Positions 27,003-37,217 of a stretch of DNA of 64,000 nucleotides are shown here, in pieces. Each line of letters starts with the position of its first letter. Positions within the stretch are counted from its first letter, which is position 1. The position numbers were made by a program, and so were the translations under genes. The notes under the pieces are model-generated. The model saw only the letters and a program-made list of their open reading frames with translations, made no database searches and had not been told where the DNA came from. Source of the DNA: Agromyces mangrovi (GTDB lineage: Bacteria; Actinomycetota; Actinomycetes; Actinomycetales; Microbacteriaceae). The stretch covers positions 3,348,001-3,412,000 of the forward strand of contig NZ_AP027737.1 in the NCBI RefSeq assembly GCF_030296695.1, read 5' to 3'.

Positions 27003-28387
27003 ATGCCGAGGTCGCCCTCGAAGTCGCCCTCCTCCAGGCGGTCCTTGACCGCGGTGAGGAAGCGGGCCGCGTCGGCGCCGTCGATGATCCGGTGGTCGTA
27101 CGACAGCGCGAGGTACACCATCGAACGCACGGCGATGGCGTCGGTGCCGTCCTGGCTGACGACGACCGGGCGCTTGACCACGATGCCGGTGCCGAGGATG
27201 GCGGTCTGCGGCAGGAACACGACGGGGGTGTCGAACAGCGCGCCGCGCGAACCGGTGTTCGTGAGCGTGAACGTGCCGCCGGCCAGCTCGTCGGGCTTCA
27301 GCTGGTTGTTGCGGGTGCGCTCGGCGAGGTCGGCGATCTGGGCCGAGAGGCCCGCGATGTCGTGCTCGCCGGCGTTCTTGATCACCGGGGTGAGCAGGCC
27401 GCGCTCGGTGTCGACCGCGATGCTCAGGTTCTCGGTGTCCGGGTAGACGATCGAGTCGCCGTCGACGGTCGAGTTGATGATCGGGTACGCGCGCAGCGCC
27501 TCGATCGCCGCGAGGGCGAAGAACGGCATGAACGACAGCTTGTTGCCGGTCTCCTCGAGGAACGCCGCCTTGGCCTGGTCGCGCAGTCGCGCCACCTTGG
27601 TGACGTCGACCTCGACCACGCTCGTGAGCTGCGCGGTCGACTGCATCGACACCACGGCGCGCTCGGCCACGACCTTGCGCAGGCGGGTCATGGCCTGCGT
27701 CGTGCCGCGCAGCGGCGACGGCTCGGGGCGCGGCTTCGGCGCTGCGGCCGCGGGAGCGGCGCCAGCGGTCGAGCGCGCGTCGAGCACGTCCTGCTTGCGG
27801 ATGCGGCCGCCGACGCCCGTGCCGGTCACGGTCGAGAGGTCGACGCCCTGCTCGTTCGCGAGCTTGCGGACGATCGGCGTGACGTAGCCGCTGCCGGCGT
27901 GTGCGGGAGCCGACGACTCCGAGGCGGCGGGTGCGGCCGGAGCAGCCGGGGGAGCGGGCGGGGCCGCGGGTGCCGCAGGCGCAGCGGGTGCGGCCTTGGG
28001 CTCCGGCTCGGGCTCCGGCTCAGCCTCCGGCTCCGGCTCCGGCTCCGGCTCTGCTTCAGGCTCGGGCTCAGCCGCGGGCTCAGGCTCGGGCTCCGCCGCG
28101 GGCTCCTCGGCGGCCGGCTCGGATTCCTCGGCGGACGCGCCCGCACCCGAGCCGTCCCCGATCGTCACGAGCGGCGTGCCGACCTCGACCGTCTCGTCCT
28201 CCTGGACGAGGATCTCCTCGATCGTGCCCGCGACCGGCGAGGGGATCTCGGTGTCGACCTTGTCGGTCGAGACTTCGAGCAGCGGCTCATCCACCTCCAC
28301 CTGGTCTCCGACGTTCTTCAGCCATCGGGTGACCGTGCCTTCGGTGACACTCTCACCGAGTGCCGGGAGGCTGACGGATTCGCTCAT
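26999..28387 (-). CDS. sucB: 2-oxo acid dehydrogenase E2 (dihydrolipoamide acyltransferase)
   Basis: A 462-residue acyltransferase core of the 2-oxoglutarate and, in actinobacteria, often also the pyruvate dehydrogenase complex. Domain order: lipoyl domain (about 1-76, lipoyl Lys in [11 protein letters not shown]), a Glu-Pro linker (about 85-130), a Pro-Ala linker, the E1/E3-binding domain (about 165-200, [15 protein letters not shown]) and the catalytic domain with [14 protein letters not shown]. There is only one lipoyl domain. It lies 64 nt downstream of lpdA (E3), so both are cotranscribed, and near lipBA, which supply its cofactor. Confidence 0.94.
   Translation of the reverse strand: MSESVSLPALGESVTEGTVTRWLKNVGDQVEVDEPLLEVSTDKVDTEIPSPVAGTIEEILVQEDETVEVGTPLVTIGDGSGAGASAEESEPAAEEPAAEPEPEPAAEPEPEAEPEPEPEPEAEPEPEPEPKAAPAAPAAPAAPPAPPAAPAAPAASESSAPAHAGSGYVTPIVRKLANEQGVDLSTVTGTGVGGRIRKQDVLDARSTAGAAPAAAAPKPRPEPSPLRGTTQAMTRLRKVVAERAVVSMQSTAQLTSVVEVDVTKVARLRDQAKAAFLEETGNKLSFMPFFALAAIEALRAYPIINSTVDGDSIVYPDTENLSIAVDTERGLLTPVIKNAGEHDIAGLSAQIADLAERTRNNQLKPDELAGGTFTLTNTGSRGALFDTPVVFLPQTAILGTGIVVKRPVVVSQDGTDAIAVRSMVYLALSYDHRIIDGADAARFLTAVKDRLEEGDFEGDLGI
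28000..28105 (-). repeat. Tandem Glu-Pro codon repeat in the E2 linker
   Basis: Near-perfect repeats of a GAG-CCC/CCG-GAG unit (plus strand: ggctcc and ggctcg) encoding alternating Glu and Pro, interrupted by Ala. The encoded linker should be extended and let the lipoyl arm swing. Such tracts expand and contract easily. Confidence 0.7.
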
Positions 28388-28451
28388 GCGATTGACTCCT
28401 TCACAGCGTGTGCGCTTCTTAGCTTATTGGTGTGTCTCGGGCCGCGCGGGG

Positions 28452-29825
28452 TCACATCGCGTGGAGCGGCTTGCCGGCGAGCTTGAGGAAGGCCTCGCCG
28501 AGCGCCTCGTTCTGCGTCGGGTGCGCGTGCAGCAGCGGGGCGACGTCCTCGGGGTACGCCTCCCAGTTGACGGCCAGCTGGGCCTCGCCGATGAGCTCGC
28601 CGACGCGGGCGCCGATCATGTGCACGCCGACGACGGGGCCGTCTTCGACGCGCACGACCTTGATCGAGCCGCTCGTGCCCAGGATGTGGCTCTTGCCGTT
28701 GCCGCCGAGGTTGTACTCGTAGCTCGACACCTTGTCGTCGCCGAACTGCTCCTTGGCCTTCGCCTCGGTGTAGCCCACCGACGCGACCTCGGGGTCGCAG
28801 TACGTGACCTTCGGGATGTTGACGTCGTCGACGACGATCGGGTTCTGGCCGGCGAGCTCCTCGGCGACGAAGATGCCCTGCTGGAACCCGCGGTGCGCGA
28901 GCTGCAGGCCGGGCACGATGTCGCCCACGGCGTAGACGCCGGGCACGCTGGTCTCGAGGCGGTCGTTCGTGAGCACGAAGCCGCGGTCCATCTCGATGCC
29001 GACCTCCTCGTACCCGAGGTTGTGGGTGGCGGGGCCGCGGCCGACCGCGACGAGCAGCAGGTCCGCCTCGACGGTCGAGCCGTCCTCGAGGGTCACGACG
29101 ACGCCGCTGTCGTCCTGGGTGACGCCCTGGAAGCGCGTGCCGAGCTTGTACTCGATGCCCCGCTTGCGGAACGCCCGCTCGAGCTGCTTCGAGACCGACT
29201 CCTCCTCGTTCGGCACGAGGTGGGGGAGCGCCTCGATGATCGTCACGTCGGCGCCGAACGAGCGCCAGACGCTCGCGAACTCCACGCCGATGACGCCGCC
29301 GCCGAGCACGGCGACGCGACGGGGCACCCACTCCAGCTGCAGCGCGGTCTCGCTCGTGATCACGCGTCCGCCGATCTCGAGGCCCGGCAGCGTGCGCGAG
29401 TAGGAGCCGGTCGCGAGCACCACGTTCTTGCCGGTGATGGTCTGGTCGCCGACCTCCACGGTGGTCGGCGAGGTGAGACGGCCCTCGCCCTCGACGACCG
29501 TGATGCCGCGCGCCTTGACGAGGCCCTGCAAGCCCTTCCACTTGCTCGAGACCACGCCGTCGCGGTAGGCGTTCACGGCGGGCATGTCGATGCCCTCGAA
29601 CGACGCCTTGACGCCGAACTTCTCGGACTCCTTGGCGCCGTCGGCGATCTCGGCCGCGTGCAGCAGGGCCTTGGTCGGGATGCAGCCGCGGTGCAGGCAC
29701 GTGCCGCCGAGCTTGTCCTTCTCGATGAGCGCGACGCTGAAACCGAGTTGCACGGCGCGCAACGCCGCGGCGTACCCTCCGCTGCCTCCACCGAGAACGA
29801 CGATGTCAAAATTCTGCTCGGACAC
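28452..29825 (-). CDS. lpdA: Dihydrolipoyl dehydrogenase (E3)
   Basis: A 457-residue FAD disulfide oxidoreductase that reoxidises the lipoyl group with NAD+. The FAD motif is DIVVLGGGSGGYAAALRA, the redox pair is in GGTCLHRGCIPTKALLH, the second FAD site in YAVGDIVPG, and the C-terminal His-Glu in HAHPTQNEALGEA. The GTG start follows GGGAG and gives SEQNFDIVVLG; upstream in-frame residues are not conserved in type. Cotranscribed with the E2 gene. Confidence 0.96.
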   Translation of the reverse strand: MSEQNFDIVVLGGGSGGYAAALRAVQLGFSVALIEKDKLGGTCLHRGCIPTKALLHAAEIADGAKESEKFGVKASFEGIDMPAVNAYRDGVVSSKWKGLQGLVKARGITVVEGEGRLTSPTTVEVGDQTITGKNVVLATGSYSRTLPGLEIGGRVITSETALQLEWVPRRVAVLGGGVIGVEFASVWRSFGADVTIIEALPHLVPNEEESVSKQLERAFRKRGIEYKLGTRFQGVTQDDSGVVVTLEDGSTVEADLLLVAVGRGPATHNLGYEEVGIEMDRGFVLTNDRLETSVPGVYAVGDIVPGLQLAHRGFQQGIFVAEELAGQNPIVVDDVNIPKVTYCDPEVASVGYTEAKAKEQFGDDKVSSYEYNLGGNGKSHILGTSGSIKVVRVEDGPVVGVHMIGARVGELIGEAQLAVNWEAYPEDVAPLLHAHPTQNEALGEAFLKLAGKPLHAM

Positions 29826-30036
29826 CCGGATATCTCCCTTGCGCACCAGATCTGCGACACGGTCTGCCGCACGGATCGATGGCCCGCCGACAGGCTGCAC
29901 GGGCGAGTCGTTCTCGCCCCACACGACCTTACTACCCGTCGGAGGGGGCGGCGCGCGGTGCGGCATGCACGCGAAGTGTTCGCTCTGGGCATGGTCGCAC
30001 GCGGTGCCGACGGGCGGCCCGCGGCATCCGCGTCGT

Positions 30037-30042
30037 TAGCAT
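30037..30042 (+). promoter_or_regulatory. -10 box, leaderless start of the PAC2 gene
   Basis: TAGCAT ends 7 nt before the ATG. Confidence 0.35.
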
Positions 30043-30049
30043 TGAAGGC

Positions 30050-30972
30050 ATGCGAGACCCCCGCGAACTGTACGAGCTGGTGGCCGGCGTCGAGGTCCCC
30101 GAGGGCTCCCGCTGGTCGCGGGGCTCACCGGCTTCGCCGACTCGGGCGCGGCCGTGTCGCAGTTCACGACGTACCTCGTCGACACGCTCGACACCGAGCT
30201 GGTGGCCGAGTTCGACGTCGACGAACTGCTGGACTATCGCGCCAGGCGCCCGGTGATCACCTTCGACCAGGACCACATCTCCGACTACGAGCCCCCGCGA
30301 CTGCGACTGCACCTCGCCGCCGACGAGCTCGGGCGTCGCTTCCTGCTGCTTACGGGCTTCGAGCCCGACTTCCAGTGGGAGCGGTTCGTCCGGGCGGTGC
30401 TCGACCTCGTCGACCGGTTCGGTGTCGAGACGGCGACCTGGGTGCACGCCATCCCCATGCCCGTGCCGCACACCCGCCCGATGGGCGTGACGGTGAGCGG
30501 CAACCGGGAGGACCTCGTCGAGTCGATGTCGATCTGGCGCCCGCACACGCAGGCCCCGGGCAACGCCCTGCACCTGCTGGAGTACCGGCTTCGCGAGCGC
30601 GGGATGCCGATCGCGGGCTTCGTGCTGCTCGTGCCGCACTACCTGGCCGACACCGAGTACCCGCTCGCCGCCGTGTCGGCGCTCGAGAGCATCAGCGCCG
30701 CGACCGGCCTGATCTTCCCGACCGATGCGCTGCGCGAGCAGGGCCGCGAGTTCGTCGGGCGCATCGACGAGCAGGTGGGGGAGAACGGCGAGCTCGCGAA
30801 GCTGGTCGGCTCCCTGGAGGAGCGACACGACGCGTACATGGAGGGCACGTCGCTGCGATCGCCGCTGACCGACGAGGCCGGCGAGGTGCCGAGCGCGGAC
30901 GACATCGCGGCCGAACTGGAGAAGTTCCTCGCCTTCCGTCGCACGCGCGACGACGACACGCCGCGCGGATAG
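30050..30972 (+). CDS. PAC2 family proteasome-assembly-chaperone-like protein, frameshifted
   Basis: About 307 residues after repair. The N-terminus MRDPRELYELVAGVEVPEG is in one frame; from about 30106 the family sequence continues in another as LPLVAGLTGFADSGAA. Restoring one G in GGG at 30103-30105 joins them. The rest, such as LVDTLDTELVAEFDVDELLDYRARRP and MGVTVSGNREDL, is typical of bacterial PAC2/DUF75 proteins. Its function in actinobacteria is unknown, although the family name comes from a eukaryotic proteasome assembly factor. The break is probably a sequencing error. Confidence 0.82.
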
Positions 30973-31007
30973 GCGGCCGAGGGGAATCCGCCGCCCCGAG
31001 AGCGGGT

Positions 31008-31013
31008 TATAAT
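31008..31013 (+). promoter_or_regulatory. -10 box upstream of sigA
   Basis: A perfect TATAAT, conspicuous in such GC-rich DNA, 155 nt before the sigA start. No clear TTGACA is seen 16-18 nt upstream of it. The resulting leader would contain the inverted repeat at 31029-31075. Confidence 0.55.
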
Positions 31014-31028
31014 TGTAGGAAGGACCCG

Positions 31029-31075
31029 GTCAAGTCGGCCCGTTCGCGTTGCCCCCGGCCTCGCATCGACTTGAC
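31029..31075 (+). promoter_or_regulatory. Inverted repeat in the sigA leader
   Basis: GTCAAGTCG and CGACTTGAC form perfect 9-bp arms 29 nt apart, between the TATAAT box and the sigA start. They could form an RNA stem in the leader or bind a dimeric regulator; TTGACA at 31071-31076 also resembles a -35 box, but no well-spaced -10 follows it. Confidence 0.4.
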
Positions 31076-31167
31076 ATGGGCCTTTGTAATGTCCGAAACG
31101 ATCGTGCGGCCCGAGAGTCGGGCCCGGCGGCGTGCCGTCGCATCGATCGGACCCGAGAGGTTTCCGC

Positions 31168-32553
31168 ATGGCACAGACCGAAGCGAAGCAGGACGCGCCT
31201 GCCACGAACGCGAAGTCGACCGCAGCGACCAAGTCGCGCAGCACCACGGCGACTGCGGGCGGCACCGCGAAGAAGGCGCCCGCGAAGCGCACGACGACCA
31301 AGTCGACCGCCGCGAAGTCGACCGCATCCAAGTCCACCGCGGCCAAGGGCACCACCAAGCGCACGACCGCGAAGGCCGCGGAGGAGACGCCCGCCACCGA
31401 GAAGAAGGCACCCGCGAAGCGCGCGGCGACCGGCACCCGCCGCAAGGCCGCGCCGAAGGACGCCGACGAGGACGAGGTCGACGCTCCCGACGCGGAGGAC
31501 GCGCACGACGGCGACAACGACTCGGACGACGGCGACGCCAAGGCGCCCAAGGTGGAGGCGCACCCGACGGGTGCCATCGTGCTCCGCGCCGTGGACGAGG
31601 ACGACGACGTGCCCGTCTACTCGACCCAGATCACGGGTGCGACCGCCGACCCGGTGAAGGACTACCTGAAGCAGATCGGCAAGGTCGCGCTCCTGAACGC
31701 GGCCGAGGAGGTCGAGCTCGCGATGCGGATCGAGGCGGGCCTGTTCGCCGAGGAGAAGCTGTCGCACATGTCCAAGGAGGAGCAGCGCAGCCAGCTCGGC
31801 CGCGAGCTCGCCTGGGTCGCGAAGGACGGCCAGCGCGCGAAGTCGCACCTGCTCGGCGCGAACCTCCGCCTCGTGGTCTCGCTCGCGAAGCGCTACACCG
31901 GACGCGGCATGCAGTTCCTCGACCTCATCCAGGAGGGCAACCTGGGCCTCATCCGTGCGGTCGAGAAGTTCGACTACACGAAGGGCTTCAAGTTCTCGAC
32001 CTACGCGACGTGGTGGATCCGCCAGGCGATCACCCGTGCCATGGCCGACCAGGCCCGTACCATCCGCATCCCGGTGCACATGGTCGAGGTCATCAACAAG
32101 CTCGCCCGCGTGCAGCGCCAGATGCTGCAGGACCTGGGCCGCGAGCCCACGCCCGAGGAGCTGTCGAAGGAACTCGACATGACGCCCGAGAAGGTCGTCG
32201 AGGTGCAGAAGTACGGCCGCGAGCCGATCTCGCTGCACACCCCGCTCGGCGAGGACGGCGACAGCGAGTTCGGCGACCTCATCGAGGACACCGAGGCGGT
32301 CGTGCCGGCCGACGCGGTGGGCTTCACGATGCTCCAGAAGCAGCTCGAGAGCCTGCTCGACTCGCTCTCCGAGCGCGAGGCGGGCGTCATCCGCATGCGC
32401 TTCGGCCTCGGTGACGGCCAGCCGAAGACGCTCGACCAGATCGGCGACACGTTCGGCGTGACCCGCGAGCGAATCCGGCAGATCGAGTCGAAGACGATGG
32501 CGAAGCTGCGCCACCCGTCGCGTTCGCAGTCGCTCCGCGACTACCTCGAGTAG
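31168..32553 (+). CDS. sigA: Principal RNA polymerase sigma factor (SigA/HrdB/RpoD)
   Basis: A 461-residue primary sigma factor. The N-terminal 100 residues are a Lys/Ala/Thr-rich tail with repeated KST units, followed by an acidic stretch; such tails are typical of actinobacterial HrdB. Region 1.2 starts at [16 protein letters not shown], region 2 at [17 protein letters not shown] with [18 protein letters not shown], region 3 at [17 protein letters not shown] and region 4 at [18 protein letters not shown]. The ATG follows CGAGAGG. murT starts 7 nt after the stop. Confidence 0.97.
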   Translation: MAQTEAKQDAPATNAKSTAATKSRSTTATAGGTAKKAPAKRTTTKSTAAKSTASKSTAAKGTTKRTTAKAAEETPATEKKAPAKRAATGTRRKAAPKDADEDEVDAPDAEDAHDGDNDSDDGDAKAPKVEAHPTGAIVLRAVDEDDDVPVYSTQITGATADPVKDYLKQIGKVALLNAAEEVELAMRIEAGLFAEEKLSHMSKEEQRSQLGRELAWVAKDGQRAKSHLLGANLRLVVSLAKRYTGRGMQFLDLIQEGNLGLIRAVEKFDYTKGFKFSTYATWWIRQAITRAMADQARTIRIPVHMVEVINKLARVQRQMLQDLGREPTPEELSKELDMTPEKVVEVQKYGREPISLHTPLGEDGDSEFGDLIEDTEAVVPADAVGFTMLQKQLESLLDSLSEREAGVIRMRFGLGDGQPKTLDQIGDTFGVTRERIRQIESKTMAKLRHPSRSQSLRDYLE

Positions 32554-32560
32554 GCCGCGG

Positions 32561-33826
32561 GTGCGCTACGCGCCGGCGATCCTCGTCGGCCGGTTCGTGC
32601 GATTCCTCGCCCGGCTCCGAAAGCCCGGCGGGGGATCGGCGGTGCCCGGCCTCGTGGTCAACCGCATCGCCCCCGGCTACCTCCCGCACGCGCTCGGCGC
32701 ATTCCCCGACGGCCTCGTGGTCGTCTCCGGGTCGAGCGGGAAGTCGACCACGACGAAGATGCTCGTCGCGGTGCTGCGCGCGCACGACCGCTCGGTCTTC
32801 ACGAACCCGTCGACGGCGAACATCGCGCAGGGCCTGACCTCGGCGCTGCTCGAGCGGGCCGACGTGCGCGGGCGCGTTCCCGGCGACCTCGCCGTGCTCG
32901 AGATGGACGAGGGCCACGGCGCGCGCGTGACGGCGGACCTGCATCCCGACGTGGTCGTGCTCACCAACGTGATGGTCGACCAGATCGACCGGTTCCACGA
33001 CTCCGAGGCGGTCGCGGGGATGCTCGCTCGCATCGCGTCCCGCGCGACGAAGTCGATCGTGCTGAACGCCGACGACGCGTATCTCGTGCAGGTCGCCGCG
33101 GCGGCCGAGCGCGGCGTCGCGGTCGAGCGCTTCGGCGTGAGCGCGGAGGTGCTGGCGGCCGCCCCGCGCGGGCTCGGCAACGCGCGCACCGCAGGTGAGC
33201 GACTCGCGGCGGGCGACGGCGTGCGCATCGTCGGCCTCGCCGGCGACGTGACGACGCTCGAGCTGCACGGACGCGCGGTCGACGTGCGGCTGCCCTCGCG
33301 GGGCATCCACTACGCCGTCGACGCCGCCGCCGCGGTCGCGGGCGCACGGGCGATCCTGGGTCGCGACTTCGACCTCGACGCCGCGGCGCGCGCCGTGAGC
33401 GAGATGCCGGCCGTGTTCGGGCGCGGCGAACGCGTGACCGTGCGCGGCACCGAGGTGGAGTTCGTCCTCGTGCAGAATCCTTCGAGCTTCCAGCTCAACG
33501 TCGACGGCATCGTGCCGGGCACCGAGCAGATCCTGTTCGCGATGGGCTCCGACGTGCGCGACCCGTCGTACTTCTGGCCGGTCGACGCGTCGGGCCTCGG
33601 CTCGGTGCGCGTCGTCTCGGGGTCGAAGGCGCTCGAGGCGGCGCTCCAGCTCGCCTACGACGGCGTCGAGGTCGGCCGGGTCGAGCCCGACCTGCCGACG
33701 GCCCTCGACGAGTTCCTCGCGCTTCCCGCGCCCGAGCACGGCGTGAAGACCATCGTCTTCACCGCCGACTCGATGCGCCGCACCCGCGCCCACCTCGGCC
33801 TCGCCGAGGCGAAGGAGGACGCATGA
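32561..33826 (+). CDS. murT: MurT-like Mur ligase lacking the zinc ribbon
   Basis: A 421-residue Mur-ligase-family protein. In characterised pairs MurT activates the D-Glu alpha-carboxyl of lipid II with ATP and receives ammonia from GatD. The ATP loop is VVSGSSGKSTTTKML (about residue 56), followed by NPSTANIAQGL and LEMDEGHGARV, and the central LNADDAYL. The usual four-Cys zinc ribbon in the middle domain is absent: the sequence passes from NADDAYLVQVAAAAERG straight to AVERFGVSAE, and the whole protein has no cysteine. It starts with GTG and overlaps gatD by 4 nt. See the finding on this pair. Confidence 0.88.
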   Translation: MRYAPAILVGRFVRFLARLRKPGGGSAVPGLVVNRIAPGYLPHALGAFPDGLVVVSGSSGKSTTTKMLVAVLRAHDRSVFTNPSTANIAQGLTSALLERADVRGRVPGDLAVLEMDEGHGARVTADLHPDVVVLTNVMVDQIDRFHDSEAVAGMLARIASRATKSIVLNADDAYLVQVAAAAERGVAVERFGVSAEVLAAAPRGLGNARTAGERLAAGDGVRIVGLAGDVTTLELHGRAVDVRLPSRGIHYAVDAAAAVAGARAILGRDFDLDAAARAVSEMPAVFGRGERVTVRGTEVEFVLVQNPSSFQLNVDGIVPGTEQILFAMGSDVRDPSYFWPVDASGLGSVRVVSGSKALEAALQLAYDGVEVGRVEPDLPTALDEFLALPAPEHGVKTIVFTADSMRRTRAHLGLAEAKEDA

Positions 33827-34554
33827 CGACGCTGTCGGTCGTGAGCCTGTTCCCGAGCCTGCTGAACGTCAACGGCGATGCCGAGAACGGTGACGTGCTC
33901 GCCGCCCGCGCACGCTGGGCGGGGCTCGACGCCATGCACCTGCGCGTCGAGGAGGTCGGTGCGCTGCCGGTCGAGCCGGACGTGATCGTGGTCGGTTCGG
34001 GCACGGATGCCTCCGCCGAGGCCGCGATCGAGCGCATCGCACCGCTGCAGGACGAGCTGCGGCGCTGGGCGACCGAGGGCGTGCCGATCCTGGGCGTCGG
34101 CACCGGCATGGAACTGCTCGGCTGGGGCATCGAGTTCGCCGACGGTCGCACGATCGAGGGGCTCGGCATCGTGCCGGGTCGAGCGGTGCCCCGCGAGTCC
34201 CGCGTGAGCGACGACCTGGTCGTGCGCACGAAGCACGGCCTGCTCGTCGGGTACGAGAACCACGCGCGCGACTACGTCGGTGCGGAAGGCTCGCCGCTCG
34301 GGCGCGTCGTGCGCGGCAGCGGCAACGGCCGCGACTCCGGGCAGGAGGGCGTGGTGATGGGCTCCGTCATCGGGACGCACCTGCACGGCCCCGTGCTCGC
34401 GAAGCAGCCGGCCCTGGCCGACGCGATGCTCGCCGCGGCGGCCGAGCGGCGCGGGGTCGCCTACGCCACGGGCGGGCCGGCCTCGGAGGCGGACGGCTAC
34501 GCCGAGCGAGCGCGCGCGATCATCCTCGAGCGACTGGGCGTCTCCGAGCGCTGA
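33823..34554 (+). CDS. gatD: GatD-like glutamine amidotransferase without catalytic cysteine
   Basis: A 243-residue class I amidotransferase-like protein, partner of MurT. The fold markers are present: LNVNGDAENGDVLAARA at the start, VGYENHARDYVG, and THLHGPVLAKQPALAD with the catalytic-type His (about residue 188). But the nucleophile motif, usually VCGGYQLLG, reads VGTGMELLG: Gly (codon 34099-34101) replaces Cys, and there is no cysteine anywhere in the protein. Conserved residues flank the change in the same frame, so it is not a frameshift artefact. It should not hydrolyse glutamine. Translationally coupled to murT. Confidence 0.88.
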   Translation: MTTLSVVSLFPSLLNVNGDAENGDVLAARARWAGLDAMHLRVEEVGALPVEPDVIVVGSGTDASAEAAIERIAPLQDELRRWATEGVPILGVGTGMELLGWGIEFADGRTIEGLGIVPGRAVPRESRVSDDLVVRTKHGLLVGYENHARDYVGAEGSPLGRVVRGSGNGRDSGQEGVVMGSVIGTHLHGPVLAKQPALADAMLAAAAERRGVAYATGGPASEADGYAERARAIILERLGVSER

Positions 34555-34588
34555 GCGCGTGCCGCGCGATCCGGCGTAGGAACGACGG

Positions 34589-34624
34589 CGGCCCGCCGAC
34601 GATCTCGTGATCGCCGACGGGCCG
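34589..34624. terminator. Hairpin between convergent gatD and DUF7455 genes
   Basis: CGGCCCGCCGACGATC and GATCGCCGACGGGCCG form a 16-bp stem with two mismatches that become G-U pairs in the minus-strand RNA. Confidence 0.6.
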
Positions 34625-34642
34625 GGTGGGTCGTGGTGCGCG

Positions 34643-34879
34643 CTACGGGCGCGACTCCGAGACGAGGCGGCTCGACTCGTCGTGCCAGCTGTGCGCGATC
34701 TCGGACAGCTTCTCCTGGTGCTTGCGGCCGTGGTGCGCGCAGAACAGCAGCTCGCCGCTGTTCACGACGACGCGGATGTAGGCCTGCGCGCCGCAGCTGT
34801 CGCAGCGGTCCAGTGCGGTGAGCTCGTACGACGGCTCGAGCTCATCGACCGCACCATCGGTCTCCGGGTATCGGGTCAT
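34643..34879 (-). CDS. Small zinc-binding protein (DUF7455-like)
   Basis: A 78-residue protein with a probable zinc site: DRCDSCGAQAYIRV (Cys-x2-Cys) and LLFCAHHGRKHQE (Cys-x-His-His). It is widespread in actinobacteria between sigA and the topoisomerase genes, as here; I recall it as DUF7455. Function unknown. The start ATG has a strong AAGGAGG ribosome site. Confidence 0.85.
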   Translation of the reverse strand: MTRYPETDGAVDELEPSYELTALDRCDSCGAQAYIRVVVNSGELLFCAHHGRKHQEKLSEIAHSWHDESSRLVSESRP

Positions 34880-35043
34880 GGCTCCTCCTTAGTACGTGCA
34901 CCGAATTCCTAGGGTGCATCCATGAAAGCACGGCCGACCTGTGCGTTCGTCCTGCAGCGGCGGTATTTCGCTCAACGCGTACAGTCGGCGAGCGGATGCC
35001 CCGAGGCGGGGTGTCGGCGTCGGCCCGGCGCCCGGCGCGCGGG

Positions 35044-35049
35044 TAGTCT
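35044..35049 (+). promoter_or_regulatory. -10 box, leaderless start of parE
   Basis: TAGTCT ends 8 nt before the GTG start codon of parE, and no ribosome site intervenes. Confidence 0.45.
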
Positions 35050-35057
35050 GGACGGTC

Positions 35058-37136
<2,079 letters not shown>

Positions 37137-37159
37137 ACCGGCCTCGGCCGGGTGAGGGC

Positions 37160-37183
37160 GACGGATGCCCCGTGGCATCCGTC
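37160..37183. terminator. Hairpin between convergent parE and parC
   Basis: GACGGATGCC-CCGT-GGCATCCGTC, a perfect 10-bp stem with a 4-nt loop, 23 nt after the parE stop. It may terminate both genes. Confidence 0.6.
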
Positions 37184-37217
37184 ACCGTCTCTGCGCGTTC
37201 GAGCGAGGACCGCCGGA

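Noticed and set aside
28000..28140. CRISPR-like or minisatellite array suggested by repeated ggctcc/ggctcg units
   Set aside because: It is in frame within the E2 gene and encodes the Glu-Pro linker; there are no spacers.
31071..31092. A second sigA promoter using TTGACA at 31071-31076 and TAATGT at 31087-31092
   Set aside because: The spacing is only 10 nt, too short for a sigma-70-type promoter, and the TTGACA overlaps the inverted repeat.
34941..35057. N-terminal extension of parE to an upstream start
   Set aside because: The extra residues are not like any ParE, and the -10 box at 35044-35049 would then lie inside the coding region; the GTG at 35058 gives the conserved opening.
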